The notes: generated from the sequence alone by a model not told the origin. Shown: positions 1-6,333, counted from the first letter of the stretch. The stretch is DNA of 6,403 bases from an uncultured Lachnospiraceae bacterium (GCA_947631755.1 CANRMO010000140.1:1-6403); one strand, 5' to 3'. Made by a program: numbers and translations.

Positions 1-228
1 CACCGGAAGCTCAGTGACCACCGCCCTCTTTTCTTCAATGTCAAGAGCGACCACCGAGTCCCGAATGTCTCTTATTATACAATAATAATCTGTCCCCTGT
101 CCACAGGAAACTGCCACCTTTTCTCCCTGTTCCATCCGGAGCACATTTTTTATGTGATTCACATCATCTCCAGTGATCACAATTCCGCTCTCACCTATAT
201 TTTCTTCCGGCACAAAGAAGCGATACAT
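1..228 (-). CDS. rsmE: 16S rRNA (uracil-1498-N3)-methyltransferase RsmE, N-terminal part
   Basis: Only the first 76 codons are present; the gene continues past the left edge. RsmE uses S-adenosylmethionine to methylate N3 of U1498 in 16S rRNA of the assembled 30S subunit. The visible part is its N-terminal PUA-like RNA-binding barrel: it opens MYRFFVPEE and carries the family signature DDVNHIKNVLRMEQGEKV at about residues 21-38, followed by a Cys-Gly turn and Tyr-Tyr strand (about 43-50). The SPOUT catalytic domain lies outside the window, so activity cannot be judged. The ATG at 226-228 is chosen because AAAGGAG lies just upstream (233-239), although the spacer is only 4 bases. The gene follows the terminator of the FliD-like gene, so it probably has its own promoter or lives on read-through; I see no clear promoter in 229-300. 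In many Bacillota rsmE sits after prmA, which is not the case here. Confidence 0.9.
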   Translation of the reverse strand, partial: MYRFFVPEENIGESGIVITGDDVNHIKNVLRMEQGEKVAVSCGQGTDYYCIIRDIRDSVVALDIEEKRAVVTELPV

Positions 229-230
229 AA

Positions 231-240
231 TACTCCTTTC
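231..240 (-). promoter_or_regulatory. Ribosome binding site of rsmE
   Basis: On the minus strand GAAAGGAGTA precedes the ATG at 228. The AAAGGAG core is a strong match to the anti-Shine-Dalgarno sequence, but only four bases (TATT) separate it from the start codon, which is at the short end of the useful range. It supports the chosen start. Confidence 0.75.
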
Positions 241-253
241 CAGGCGTCTGTGC

Positions 254-277
254 GGCGGGTCAGTCCCCCTCCCCGCC
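254..277 (-). other. GC-only hairpin in the rsmE leader
   Basis: GGCGGG (272-277 read on the minus strand) pairs perfectly with CCCGCC (254-259) across a 12-base G-rich loop. It lies between the upstream terminator and the rsmE ribosome binding site. No U-run follows it on the minus strand, so it does not look like a terminator. It could be a leader structure; its role is unknown. Confidence 0.35.
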
Positions 278-300
278 TTCTTTCGCCCATTAAACGCAAA

Positions 301-333
301 CGGCACAAACAGGACAAAAACCCGTCTGTGCCG
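301..333 (-). terminator. Intrinsic terminator of the FliD-like gene
   Basis: In minus-strand RNA, CGGCACAGACGGG (321-333) pairs with the complementary arm at 301-313 over 13 continuous base pairs, two of them G-U, with a 7-base U-rich loop. The following RNA reads UUUGCGUUUAAU. On the plus strand the two G-U pairs become A-C mismatches, so the structure is built for minus-strand RNA. It starts 48 bases after the FliD-like stop codon (382-384) and separates that gene from rsmE. Confidence 0.8.
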
Positions 334-381
334 TATTGATCCTCTTATTTACTGTTTCTCGATTTATCTGTCATTTTCAAT

Positions 382-1086
382 TTATGAGAAAACACCTGAC
401 GCATTGTAGAGCGATCTTCCCGCATTGACAGAAAGCTGATTTGCGCTCTGGACTGCCAGGGCAGAAGCTTTGGCCGCTATCCGGTCTGACAGGGAATTGC
501 TTCCAGAAAACAGAGCTTTCAGTGTGGAAACGCTTGCCTCTTTGAACTTCTCCTCGTCGATGGACAATGTGTTGTCGGCATTGATGCTGATCCCCGCTTT
601 GTTCAACGTCATCTCACTGGCATTCATCTGATCCGTCCCCCACACAGCAGTCTGGAGAATGGAGTAGGAATTGATTTTCTTCGACGCATTCAGCATACTG
701 TTGTAATCACTGACAAACTCTTTCACAGAATCCAGAACATCTTCCGGTTTTTCCACCTTGGAAAAATCTTTGTTTTTCAAAGCATTTGCAGTCAACTTCA
801 TATCCGTCGCCGCACTCTTTAAGTTGGAGAGGTTTTCCTTGCTGTCCACCGGAGTCGATTTATCCGTACTCTTGGTCTCCGTCTCATCGGCCTGTTTTGC
901 CTTGGCATAATAAGCTTTGAGAGCTTTCTTATATGTGCCGTTATTGATCATCGCCAAGTCTCCGAGAGAGGAGAACAGAGAAGATAATCCCGATGCGGAA
1001 TTTGTTGACCCAAACAGATTTCCATAAAAACCGGATGTATAATTGTTGTAATTTTTAAAATAGCTGGTGTCAAAATAACTGCTCAT
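382..1086 (-). CDS. FliD-like (flagellar cap-related) small protein, function unknown
   Basis: A 234-residue protein that I recognise only by resemblance. The segment EFVSDYNSMLNASKKINS (123-140) resembles the helical D1 part of the flagellar cap FliD, and LNKAGISINADNTLSIDEEK (161-180) followed by LKALFSG (189-195) resembles the FliD C-terminal region, where 'GI....DGTLSLDE.KL....V..LFSG' is typical. FliD itself is usually 450 residues or more, so this would be a reduced version. The N-terminus (1-45) is rich in Ser, Tyr, Phe, Asn and Gly, 63-85 is a charged Thr/Lys/Asp linker, and 51-62 (TYKKALKAYYAK) is a basic helix. There is no cysteine, no membrane segment and no Sec-type signal peptide. 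The ATG at 1084-1086 is preferred over an in-frame GTG at 1093-1095 because AAAGGAG (1095-1101) fits the ATG with an 8-base spacer. It has its own promoter and terminator. No flagellar gene is adjacent, so a role in flagella is inference; cell-surface export is another possibility. Confidence 0.72.
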   Translation of the reverse strand: MSSYFDTSYFKNYNNYTSGFYGNLFGSTNSASGLSSLFSSLGDLAMINNGTYKKALKAYYAKAKQADETETKSTDKSTPVDSKENLSNLKSAATDMKLTANALKNKDFSKVEKPEDVLDSVKEFVSDYNSMLNASKKINSYSILQTAVWGTDQMNASEMTLNKAGISINADNTLSIDEEKFKEASVSTLKALFSGSNSLSDRIAAKASALAVQSANQLSVNAGRSLYNASGVFS

Positions 1087-1094
1087 ACTTATCA

Positions 1095-1101
1095 CTCCTT
1101 T
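1095..1101 (-). promoter_or_regulatory. Ribosome binding site that sets the start of the FliD-like gene
   Basis: AAAGGAG on the minus strand is followed by TGATAAGT and then ATG (1084-1086). The alternative upstream GTG overlaps the last base of this site and so cannot use it. This decides for a 234-residue product. Confidence 0.8.
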
Positions 1102-1102
1102 G

Positions 1103-1143
1103 AAAAAAAATAATAAATCTGGCCATCCTTTACCATTTATTAT
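1103..1143 (-). other. AT-rich leader hairpin with U8 run (possible attenuator)
   Basis: In minus-strand RNA, AUAAUAAAU (1135-1143) pairs perfectly with AUUUAUUAU (1110-1118) around a 16-base loop, and eight U residues follow (1103-1110, the first shared with the stem). The ribosome binding site begins immediately after. The layout is that of an intrinsic terminator, but the main stem has no G-C pair, so termination would be weak unless the GG/CC in the loop adds pairing. It may be a leader attenuator, an RNA stability element, or chance in AT-rich DNA. Confidence 0.35.
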
Positions 1144-1180
1144 ATCGGCTTACACAGCCTTTATCTTTATATCAAATTTA

Positions 1181-1208
1181 ATTATACCACATTTTCCCTC
1201 AAATGCAA
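1181..1208 (-). promoter_or_regulatory. Sigma-A type promoter of the FliD-like gene
   Basis: On the minus strand a perfect TATAAT -10 (1181-1186) is preceded by TGG, giving an extended -10 element. A poor -35 (TTGCAT, 1203-1208) lies 16 bases upstream. The predicted start of transcription near 1174 gives a leader of about 88 bases. The -35 begins only 7 bases after the transporter stop codon (1216-1218), so the promoter serves the FliD-like gene independently. A second TATAAT (near 1139-1144) lacks a -35. Confidence 0.7.
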
Positions 1209-1215
1209 GAAATTA

Positions 1216-2559
1216 TCATACATTTCTGTCTTTCGGATATACGCAGGCCAGAACAATCGTAACACCGAGAAACCCCAGCGCAGGAACCAGGCAGCCCAGC
1301 CGGAACAGCCTCTCCCCCATCTGCACGGTATGGGCGGTCTCCCTGCTGTATCCCGCGATCCCGAGAAATATTCCGAGCAGCCCGGGCGCAAGGGCCTGAC
1401 CCAATTTTCGGCAGAAAGAATAGACCGCATAGACCAGGCCGTCCTCCCGGCTGGCACTCGCCCTCTCAATGCGGTCCGTCACATCTATGATCATCGCCCA
1501 GACGAGAGAGTGAAAAAAACCGGCGCACACATAGGCCAGCGCATACACGGCACCATATCCCCAGACCCGGGAGGGCCGGATAAGCAGGCACAGGAAAAAG
1601 GCCAGGGAGGCCGCAAGACAAAAGGCTGCCGACACATTCCGCTTGCCAAAACGCCCGGCAAGGGCAGCCGCAAAAGGGGAACAGATCAGCAGCGCCCCGG
1701 CGCTTCCCGCGAGGGAGGCCACCGTGTAAAATCCTACATTGTGGTAGCGGATAGGAAAAACATAGGATGCCATCCCCTGCATACCGAGCATCGCCGCGAG
1801 GAAAAAGACCACGGCCAGAAAAATCCCCACGGCAGAGCGGTCGGTCAGCACGCCCAAAAGTTTTTTCCCAAGATGGATATCCGCCCTGCTCCGGGGGATG
1901 CGCACGCGCTCCCTCACAAAGTAATAGCAGCACAGGTAGGAAACCACAGCCAATGCTCCAAATACACCAGCGAGTATCATCATTCTGCTGCCGGAGAGAA
2001 CCGGATGCCCCTCCTCATGCACATAGGCAAACAGAGGAATCCACGCGCCGACCAGAAGACTTGCCACAGCCGACCCCGCTGACCGCCAGACAGAGACCTG
2101 CGCCCGGTGCCTCCTCTCCCCTGACAGAGCGGATGCCATGGAGCCATAGGGAATATTGACTGCCGTGTAAAAGACCGAGCCCCACATCACATACATAAAC
2201 ACAATCCACACAACTTTCACCGCATAGGGCGCGGCGGCCAGTTCTGCCTGAAACAGAAGAAAACAACACAGTGACACCGGGACACACATCCACTTTATCC
2301 ATGGGCGGAACTTTCCTCCGCCCCTCGGGTGGAACCGATCCACCGCCCAGCCCATCCATATATCCGTGAAAGCGTCCAGGATGCGGACAGCCATAATGAG
2401 AACACCGATCGTGGCCGCCCGGATCCCCATGACATCCGTACTAAATTTTAATAAGTATCCAGAACAGAGGATAAATGTAAAATTGTTTCCCAGTTCTCCA
2501 AGCATGTAGCCTAATTTGTCCCTCACCCCAAAGGCCCGGGCATTGTGCGTCGCTCCCAT
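1216..2559 (-). CDS. GPH-family (MelB-like) sugar:cation symporter
   Basis: A 447-residue inner-membrane transporter of the glycoside-pentoside-hexuronide:cation symporter family within the MFS fold. These proteins couple uptake of a glycoside, pentoside or uronide to Na+ or H+. The family motif in the second helix is present: VRILDAFTDIWMGWAVD, with Asp62 and Asp66 in the positions of the two cation-binding aspartates of E. coli MelB, followed by the cytoplasmic loop GGGKFRPWI (about 80-88). About twelve hydrophobic segments can be counted, and VNIPYG (about 134-139) matches the conserved fourth-helix region of the family. Length is typical. The start is ATG at 2557-2559, six T after AGAGAGGA; an in-frame TTG at 2578-2580 would add seven residues but leaves that site inside the gene. 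The substrate cannot be read from sequence, and no glycosidase neighbours it. The coding sequence is visibly more GC-rich than the gene downstream. It follows murE after 78 bases that hold a hairpin covering its ribosome binding site. Confidence 0.85.
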   Translation of the reverse strand: MGATHNARAFGVRDKLGYMLGELGNNFTFILCSGYLLKFSTDVMGIRAATIGVLIMAVRILDAFTDIWMGWAVDRFHPRGGGKFRPWIKWMCVPVSLCCFLLFQAELAAAPYAVKVVWIVFMYVMWGSVFYTAVNIPYGSMASALSGERRHRAQVSVWRSAGSAVASLLVGAWIPLFAYVHEEGHPVLSGSRMMILAGVFGALAVVSYLCCYYFVRERVRIPRSRADIHLGKKLLGVLTDRSAVGIFLAVVFFLAAMLGMQGMASYVFPIRYHNVGFYTVASLAGSAGALLICSPFAAALAGRFGKRNVSAAFCLAASLAFFLCLLIRPSRVWGYGAVYALAYVCAGFFHSLVWAMIIDVTDRIERASASREDGLVYAVYSFCRKLGQALAPGLLGIFLGIAGYSRETAHTVQMGERLFRLGCLVPALGFLGVTIVLACVYPKDRNV

Positions 2560-2560
2560 A

Positions 2561-2616
2561 AAAAATCCTCTCTTTGCCAAACCTTATTTATAAGATTAAT
2601 AAAAGAAAGGATTTTT
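2561..2616 (-). terminator. 15-bp hairpin with U-run after murE, covering the transporter RBS
   Basis: In minus-strand RNA, AAAAAUCCUUUCUUU (2602-2616) pairs over 15 positions with AAAGAGAGGAUUUUU (2561-2575), one pair being G-U, with a 26-base loop that contains a further small CUUAU/AUAAG stem. The second arm ends in a run of six U directly before the transporter ATG (2557-2559) and includes its Shine-Dalgarno sequence AGAGAGGA (2566-2573). It could end the murE transcript, block translation of the transporter from read-through RNA, or both. The stem begins 21 bases after the murE stop. Calling it a terminator is inference; the pairing is directly visible. Confidence 0.5.
2566..2573 (-). 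promoter_or_regulatory. Ribosome binding site that sets the transporter start
   Basis: AGAGAGGA on the minus strand is followed by six T and then the ATG at 2557-2559. It decides between that ATG and a TTG at 2578-2580. The whole site lies in the second arm of the hairpin at 2561-2616. Confidence 0.65.
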
Positions 2617-2637
2617 ATTCATGTTTTTGTCTGTGCC

Positions 2638-4107
2638 TCAGGAGCCCAGCTGTGCCAGAGCATCCGCGACCGCCTCCCGCTCGCTGTAGTGATGTTTCAC
2701 ACCGTTTATCTCCTGGTACTCCTCATGTCCCTTGCCGAGAAGTACGATCATATCCCCGTCCACAGCCTGGCTGACCGCATATTTCACTGCCTCCCGGCGG
2801 TCCGGGATCACGACATACTCCCCTTTTGTCTTTGCCAGTCCGACCTTGATATCCTCAACGATATCCATCACATCTTCTGTCCGGGGGTTATCACTGGTGA
2901 CAATGGCGAGCTCTGCCAGATTGCCCACCGCTTCACCCATCTCATAGCGGCGCAGTTTACTCCGGTTTCCCCCGCAGCCGAAAATAGCCATAATTCGTCT
3001 GGGATTATACTCCCTCAGTGTTTTCAGCACACTCTCTGTACTGACGCCGTTGTGGGCAAAATCGATCAGCACAGAAAAGCCTCTTCCCGTGGGGACATTT
3101 TCCACCCGCCCGCGGACTTCAACGTGTTCCAGGGCGTGGAGAATGATATCGTGCGGCATCCCCAGAAGCGCCCCCACACAGGCTGCACACATCCCATTAT
3201 AAATGTTAAAACGCCCCGGCAGGCCGACTACCACATCCCCCTCCAGCAGACCATTTGCCCGAAATTCCATAGACAGGTCGCCACTGTCATTGACATGCCG
3301 GATATCGGTGGCCACCAGATCCGCGTGCTCTGTGCCAAATGTCCTGACCTCACAGGCGGCGCCTCTCACAATATCTCTCCAGTGGGGATCGTCAGCATTC
3401 ACCACCCCGACATCGCACATCTGAAACAGACGGCTCTTGCACTCCTTATACTCCTCAAAATCTCTGTGCTCATTCGGGCCGATGTGATCCGGAGAGAGAT
3501 TCGTAAACACTCCGTAATCGAAGTGCATCCCGGCCACCCGGTCCATCTTGATCCCCTGGGAACTGACTTCCATGACCACATACTCACACCCCGCATCGAC
3601 CATCTGCCGGAAGTAGCTCTGCAAGTCATAGGACTCCGGCGTCGTGTGTTCGATCGGCGTGATCTCCCCCTTTACCGACACACCGATTGTCCCCACAATC
3701 CCACATGTCTTTCCGGATTTTTCTATGATATCCCGTATCATATATGTGACAGTGGATTTGCCCTTCGTCCCGGTTATGCCAATGGAGATCATTTTCTCTG
3801 CCGGATAGCCAAAATACGCCGCCGACATCCTGCTCAGCGCCTCGCGGCCGTTTTTCACCCGAACCACAGTCACATTACCGGCCGGAATATCTGTCTCTTT
3901 CTCAACGACTACAACCGCCGCCCCTCTCTGAATGACATCCGGGATAAACTTATGCCCATCCACCACCGTGCCATCAATAGCCACAAACAGCATACCCGGC
4001 CCGATCTTTCTCGAATCATAGGCCAGATCCGCCACCTCTGTGTCCAGGCTCCCCTGTACCAGCTCAAACTCCAGTCTCTCCAGCAGTTTGCTTAGTTTTA
4101 CTGACAT
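2638..4107 (-). CDS. murE: UDP-N-acetylmuramyl-tripeptide synthetase (MurE-family Mur ligase)
   Basis: A 489-residue cytoplasmic ligase; MurE adds the third amino acid to UDP-MurNAc-L-Ala-D-Glu at the cost of ATP. The N-terminal UDP-binding domain shows DSRKIGPGMLFVAI (31-44). The central ATPase domain has the P-loop GITGTKGKST (110-119), HTTPES (154-159), EVSSQ (180-184), FTNLSPDH (201-208) and the lysine that is carbamylated in this family (Lys224 in ECKSRLF). The C-terminal domain has GRVENV (333-338), FGCGGNR (376-382), DNPR (406-409) and GKGHEEYQ (458-465). DNPR together with the GKGHE motif is the signature of meso-diaminopimelate adding enzymes. Several usual motif residues differ: VSSH is VSSQ, DYAHT is DFAHN, GGDR is GGNR, and NLSRDH is NLSPDH with an extra GPNEHRDF. 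It may therefore be a second, divergent MurE-type paralog rather than the main one. The ATG at 4105-4107 follows AAGGAGG with a 6-base spacer. It lies 13 bases after the HAD gene, probably in one operon with it. Confidence 0.88.
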   Translation of the reverse strand: MSVKLSKLLERLEFELVQGSLDTEVADLAYDSRKIGPGMLFVAIDGTVVDGHKFIPDVIQRGAAVVVVEKETDIPAGNVTVVRVKNGREALSRMSAAYFGYPAEKMISIGITGTKGKSTVTYMIRDIIEKSGKTCGIVGTIGVSVKGEITPIEHTTPESYDLQSYFRQMVDAGCEYVVMEVSSQGIKMDRVAGMHFDYGVFTNLSPDHIGPNEHRDFEEYKECKSRLFQMCDVGVVNADDPHWRDIVRGAACEVRTFGTEHADLVATDIRHVNDSGDLSMEFRANGLLEGDVVVGLPGRFNIYNGMCAACVGALLGMPHDIILHALEHVEVRGRVENVPTGRGFSVLIDFAHNGVSTESVLKTLREYNPRRIMAIFGCGGNRSKLRRYEMGEAVGNLAELAIVTSDNPRTEDVMDIVEDIKVGLAKTKGEYVVIPDRREAVKYAVSQAVDGDMIVLLGKGHEEYQEINGVKHHYSEREAVADALAQLGS

Positions 4108-4113
4108 ACCGCC

Positions 4114-4120
4114 CCTCCTT
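4114..4120 (-). promoter_or_regulatory. Ribosome binding site of murE, abutting the HAD stop codon
   Basis: AAGGAGG on the minus strand starts directly after the TAA of the HAD gene (4121-4123) and lies 6 bases before the murE ATG. A ribosome finishing the HAD gene would cover the murE site, which suggests translational coupling of the two. Confidence 0.8.
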
Positions 4121-4912
4121 TTATATAAAATGATATTTTTTCATTGCCTTCTCTATCCCATCCTGCATGACGCCATCTGTCACATAGTCCACATAGGGAA
4201 AAATCTCCGGATTTCCGTCCCCCATTGCCACACTGAGTCCCGTATACTGCAGCATGGGGAGGTCATTGGTGCTGTCCCCAAACCCCACGGTCTCAGAGGG
4301 AGCGATCCCGAACCTCTCACACAGAAACTGGATCCCTGTAGCCTTTGTATATCCCTTGGGAACGACCTCATAAAAAGCCGGATCGCGGAGGATAAACGTA
4401 AACCGGTCCTCATATTTTTCCTTAAACGCTGCCATGTCACTGCTCTCGTCAAACCACAGCGCCATCTTGTCAAATTCCAGTTCTTCGTCCTCTTCCCAGC
4501 ACCGTTGGCACTCCCCGGAAAAAATACCGTTTTCCGAGAAGATTCCGATCACCTGGGGCATCCAGTAATCCCGCCGGAAATATGTCTTTTCCTTGCCCTC
4601 CAGAACGCCGTCAATGTGAAACCTCGTGAGATCGTCTGCCACCTCCCGCTGCAGCCCCGGGGGCAGCACCGCGTGGAGAAGCTCCTCGCCGTGATAGTAG
4701 ATATTTGTCCCGCAGCCGCCCACCACGCCGTCAAACCCAATATCAAGGATCTCTGCCGGCCAGATATTTTTGCACCGCCCCGTGCACACAAATATCATAT
4801 GGCCATTTTCCCTGGCTCTGTGCAGCGACCTAATCGTACTCTGTGGCACAATCTTCTCCTGGTTATCCAGGAGCGTGCCGTCAATATCAAAAAATAACAT
4901 ATGCTGTTTCAT
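4121..4912 (-). CDS. Cof-type HAD-superfamily phosphatase (HAD-IIB)
   Basis: A 263-residue cytoplasmic phosphohydrolase. HAD motif I is DIDGT (9-13), with Asp9 the expected nucleophile and Asp11 the acid/base. Motif II is CTGR (43-46) with Thr44. Lys190 in YTKATG supplies motif III, and GFGDSTNDLPM (210-220) is motif IV with the Mg2+-binding Asp213 and Asp217. The long insert between motifs II and III (about residues 80-185) is the type IIB cap that sets substrate choice. Family members act on sugar phosphates, flavin mononucleotide, pyridoxal phosphate or other small phosphates; the sequence does not tell which. Length is typical. The first ATG (4910-4912) is used; its ribosome binding site is weak (GAGAGG at 12 bases, or GAAAGAA closer), and an ATG at 4898-4900 is a possible alternative. 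It lies 31 bases after citrate synthase and 13 before murE, so it is probably co-transcribed and perhaps translated by coupling. Confidence 0.88.
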   Translation of the reverse strand: MKQHMLFFDIDGTLLDNQEKIVPQSTIRSLHRARENGHMIFVCTGRCKNIWPAEILDIGFDGVVGGCGTNIYYHGEELLHAVLPPGLQREVADDLTRFHIDGVLEGKEKTYFRRDYWMPQVIGIFSENGIFSGECQRCWEEDEELEFDKMALWFDESSDMAAFKEKYEDRFTFILRDPAFYEVVPKGYTKATGIQFLCERFGIAPSETVGFGDSTNDLPMLQYTGLSVAMGDGNPEIFPYVDYVTDGVMQDGIEKAMKKYHFI

Positions 4913-4943
4913 GTTCTTTCATGCCTCTCTGCCATTATATTAT

Positions 4944-6320
4944 TTAACCTCGTTTATCTATGCCCTCAAATGTGCAGTGATGCCCGACAAATTTATAGGC
5001 CGGACGTATGATCTTGCCCTTATTCACCAGTTCCTCAAGGCGGTGCGCACTCCACCCGGAAATGCGCGCGACCGCAAAGATCGGGGTAAAGAGCTCTCTG
5101 GGAATACCGAGCATCGTATAAATAAACCCGCTGTAAAAATCCACATTGGCGCACACCGGCTTAAACCGCCGGTGTTTTTTTGCGATCAGCTCTTTCGAGA
5201 TCTCCTCCACGGACTCATAGAGGGCAAACTCATCCATAAGGCCTTTCTCCCTCGCCAGCGCCCGGGCGTATTTTTTTAGAATAACCTCCCTCGGGTCCGA
5301 GTCCGTATAGACAGCGTGGCCCATTCCGTAGATCAGGCCGGAGCGGTCGAATGCCTCCCTGTCCAGAATCTTTGACAAATATGCCTCCAATTTCTTCCGG
5401 TCTGACCAGTTATGGCAGTGCAGCTTGATATCATCAAACATCTGCTGCACTTTCAGATTGGCGCCGCCGTGCCGGGGCCCTTTCAGGGAGGCAATGGAGG
5501 CAGAGATCGCCGAATAAGTATCCGTCCCGGAGGAAGTCACCACGTGGTTCGTAAAGGTGGAATTATTCCCCCCGCCATGCTCCGCATGGATGACAAGGGC
5601 GATGTCCAGAACCTCCGCCTCCAGCCTTGTAAATTCACCGTCCTTTCGGATCATATACAAGATATTTTCAGCGATGGACATTCCCTTGTCCGGCGTGCGG
5701 ATAAAGAGGTTGTCATCAAACTTAAAATGCCGGTAGGAGTGATAGGCATATACGGCGATCATAGGAATCTTACTGATCAGCTGCAGGGACTGGCGCAGTA
5801 CATTTGACACAGAGATGTCATCCGGGTTACTGTCATAGGAGTACAGTGTCAGCACACACTTTTGCAGGGCATTCATAATATTGGCACTGGGAGCCTTCAT
5901 TATTACATCCCGGACAAATTGTCCGGATAATTCCTGCAGGCTGGTAAGGATTTCCTCGAAATCTGAGAGCTGATCCCTCGTGGGAAGACTGCCAAAAAGC
6001 AGCAGATATGTAATTTCCTCAAAGGCAAATCTGCGGTTTTTGAAACTTTCTACCATCTCCATGACATTGTATCCCTGATAGTACAGTTCCCCCTCGCAGG
6101 GCGTCTTCTCCCCGCCCCTGTTTTTCATGCCCACAACATCCGATATCTCTGTCAGTCCGGTCAAAACCCCTTTTCCGTTGGCGTCACGCAGGCCGCGCTT
6201 GACATCATATTCCGTATATAAATTGACATCTATGGCGCCGGAAAGCATGCAGTAATCTACAAGATCTTCAAATTTCCCGTTCAGTTCCCCATCCAGTTCC
6301 ATCATTGAATAATTATCCAA
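4944..6320 (-). CDS. gltA: Citrate synthase (citrate/2-methylcitrate synthase family)
   Basis: A 458-residue enzyme that condenses acetyl-CoA with oxaloacetate to citrate, the entry to 2-oxoglutarate and glutamate in an anaerobe. Catalytic landmarks are all present: IHAEHGGGNNST with His248 (pig His274 equivalent), GPRHGGAN with His284 (His320), GMGHAVYTDSDPR with His335, NVDFYSG with Asp394 (Asp375), and RISGWSAH with substrate-binding Arg419. The region LYYQGYNV (about 79-86) matches the family 'YRGY' segment. It is longer than the usual 370-430 residues because of about 45 extra N-terminal residues before the GLTEISDVVG segment; similar long forms occur in clostridia. The start is taken as TTG (6318-6320), 6 bases after AGGAGAG. 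ATG codons at 6303-6305 and 6300-6302 are too far from that site, and a TTG at 6357-6359 has none. A 2-methylcitrate synthase role cannot be excluded, but no prp genes are nearby. It heads the likely operon with the HAD phosphatase and murE. Confidence 0.92.
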   Translation of the reverse strand: MDNYSMMELDGELNGKFEDLVDYCMLSGAIDVNLYTEYDVKRGLRDANGKGVLTGLTEISDVVGMKNRGGEKTPCEGELYYQGYNVMEMVESFKNRRFAFEEITYLLLFGSLPTRDQLSDFEEILTSLQELSGQFVRDVIMKAPSANIMNALQKCVLTLYSYDSNPDDISVSNVLRQSLQLISKIPMIAVYAYHSYRHFKFDDNLFIRTPDKGMSIAENILYMIRKDGEFTRLEAEVLDIALVIHAEHGGGNNSTFTNHVVTSSGTDTYSAISASIASLKGPRHGGANLKVQQMFDDIKLHCHNWSDRKKLEAYLSKILDREAFDRSGLIYGMGHAVYTDSDPREVILKKYARALAREKGLMDEFALYESVEEISKELIAKKHRRFKPVCANVDFYSGFIYTMLGIPRELFTPIFAVARISGWSAHRLEELVNKGKIIRPAYKFVGHHCTFEGIDKRG

Positions 6321-6326
6321 AATAAT

Positions 6327-6333
6327 CTCTCCT
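6327..6333 (-). promoter_or_regulatory. Ribosome binding site that sets a TTG start for citrate synthase
   Basis: AGGAGAG on the minus strand is followed by ATTATT and then TTG (6318-6320). No ATG or GTG lies at a usable distance in frame, so the start codon is TTG, which normally lowers translation. Confidence 0.7.

Noticed and set aside
254..277. GGCGGG/CCCGCC hairpin as a terminator
   Set aside because: No U-run follows on the minus strand, and a better terminator lies just upstream at 301-333.
354..393. GTTTCTC/GAGAAAAC pair around the end of the FliD-like gene
   Set aside because: The arms are short and AT-rich with a loop of about 25 bases; the nearby 13-bp hairpin explains termination better.
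154..409. Short plus-strand frames over the rsmE start and its leader
   Set aside because: They run through the rsmE coding start and the terminator at 301-333 and show no ribosome binding site or family match.
1330..2082. Plus-strand open frame opposite the symporter
   Set aside because: Low-complexity Arg/Pro/Gly/Lys-rich translation typical of the complement of a GC-rich membrane protein gene; no ribosome binding site or known motif.
2545..4095. Plus-strand open frame of 516 codons opposite murE
   Set aside because: It is a mirror of the murE reading frame: rich in His, Pro, Cys and Arg, no recognisable domain, and the minus-strand frame has full MurE motifs and a strong ribosome binding site.
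4040..4897. Plus-strand open frame opposite the HAD gene
   Set aside because: The opposite strand encodes all four HAD motifs; this frame has no recognisable domain.
4934..4939. TATAAT between citrate synthase and the HAD gene as an internal promoter
   Set aside because: The -10 is perfect, but no -35 or extended -10 is present, and the start would fall about 15 bases before the ATG, overlapping the weak ribosome binding site.
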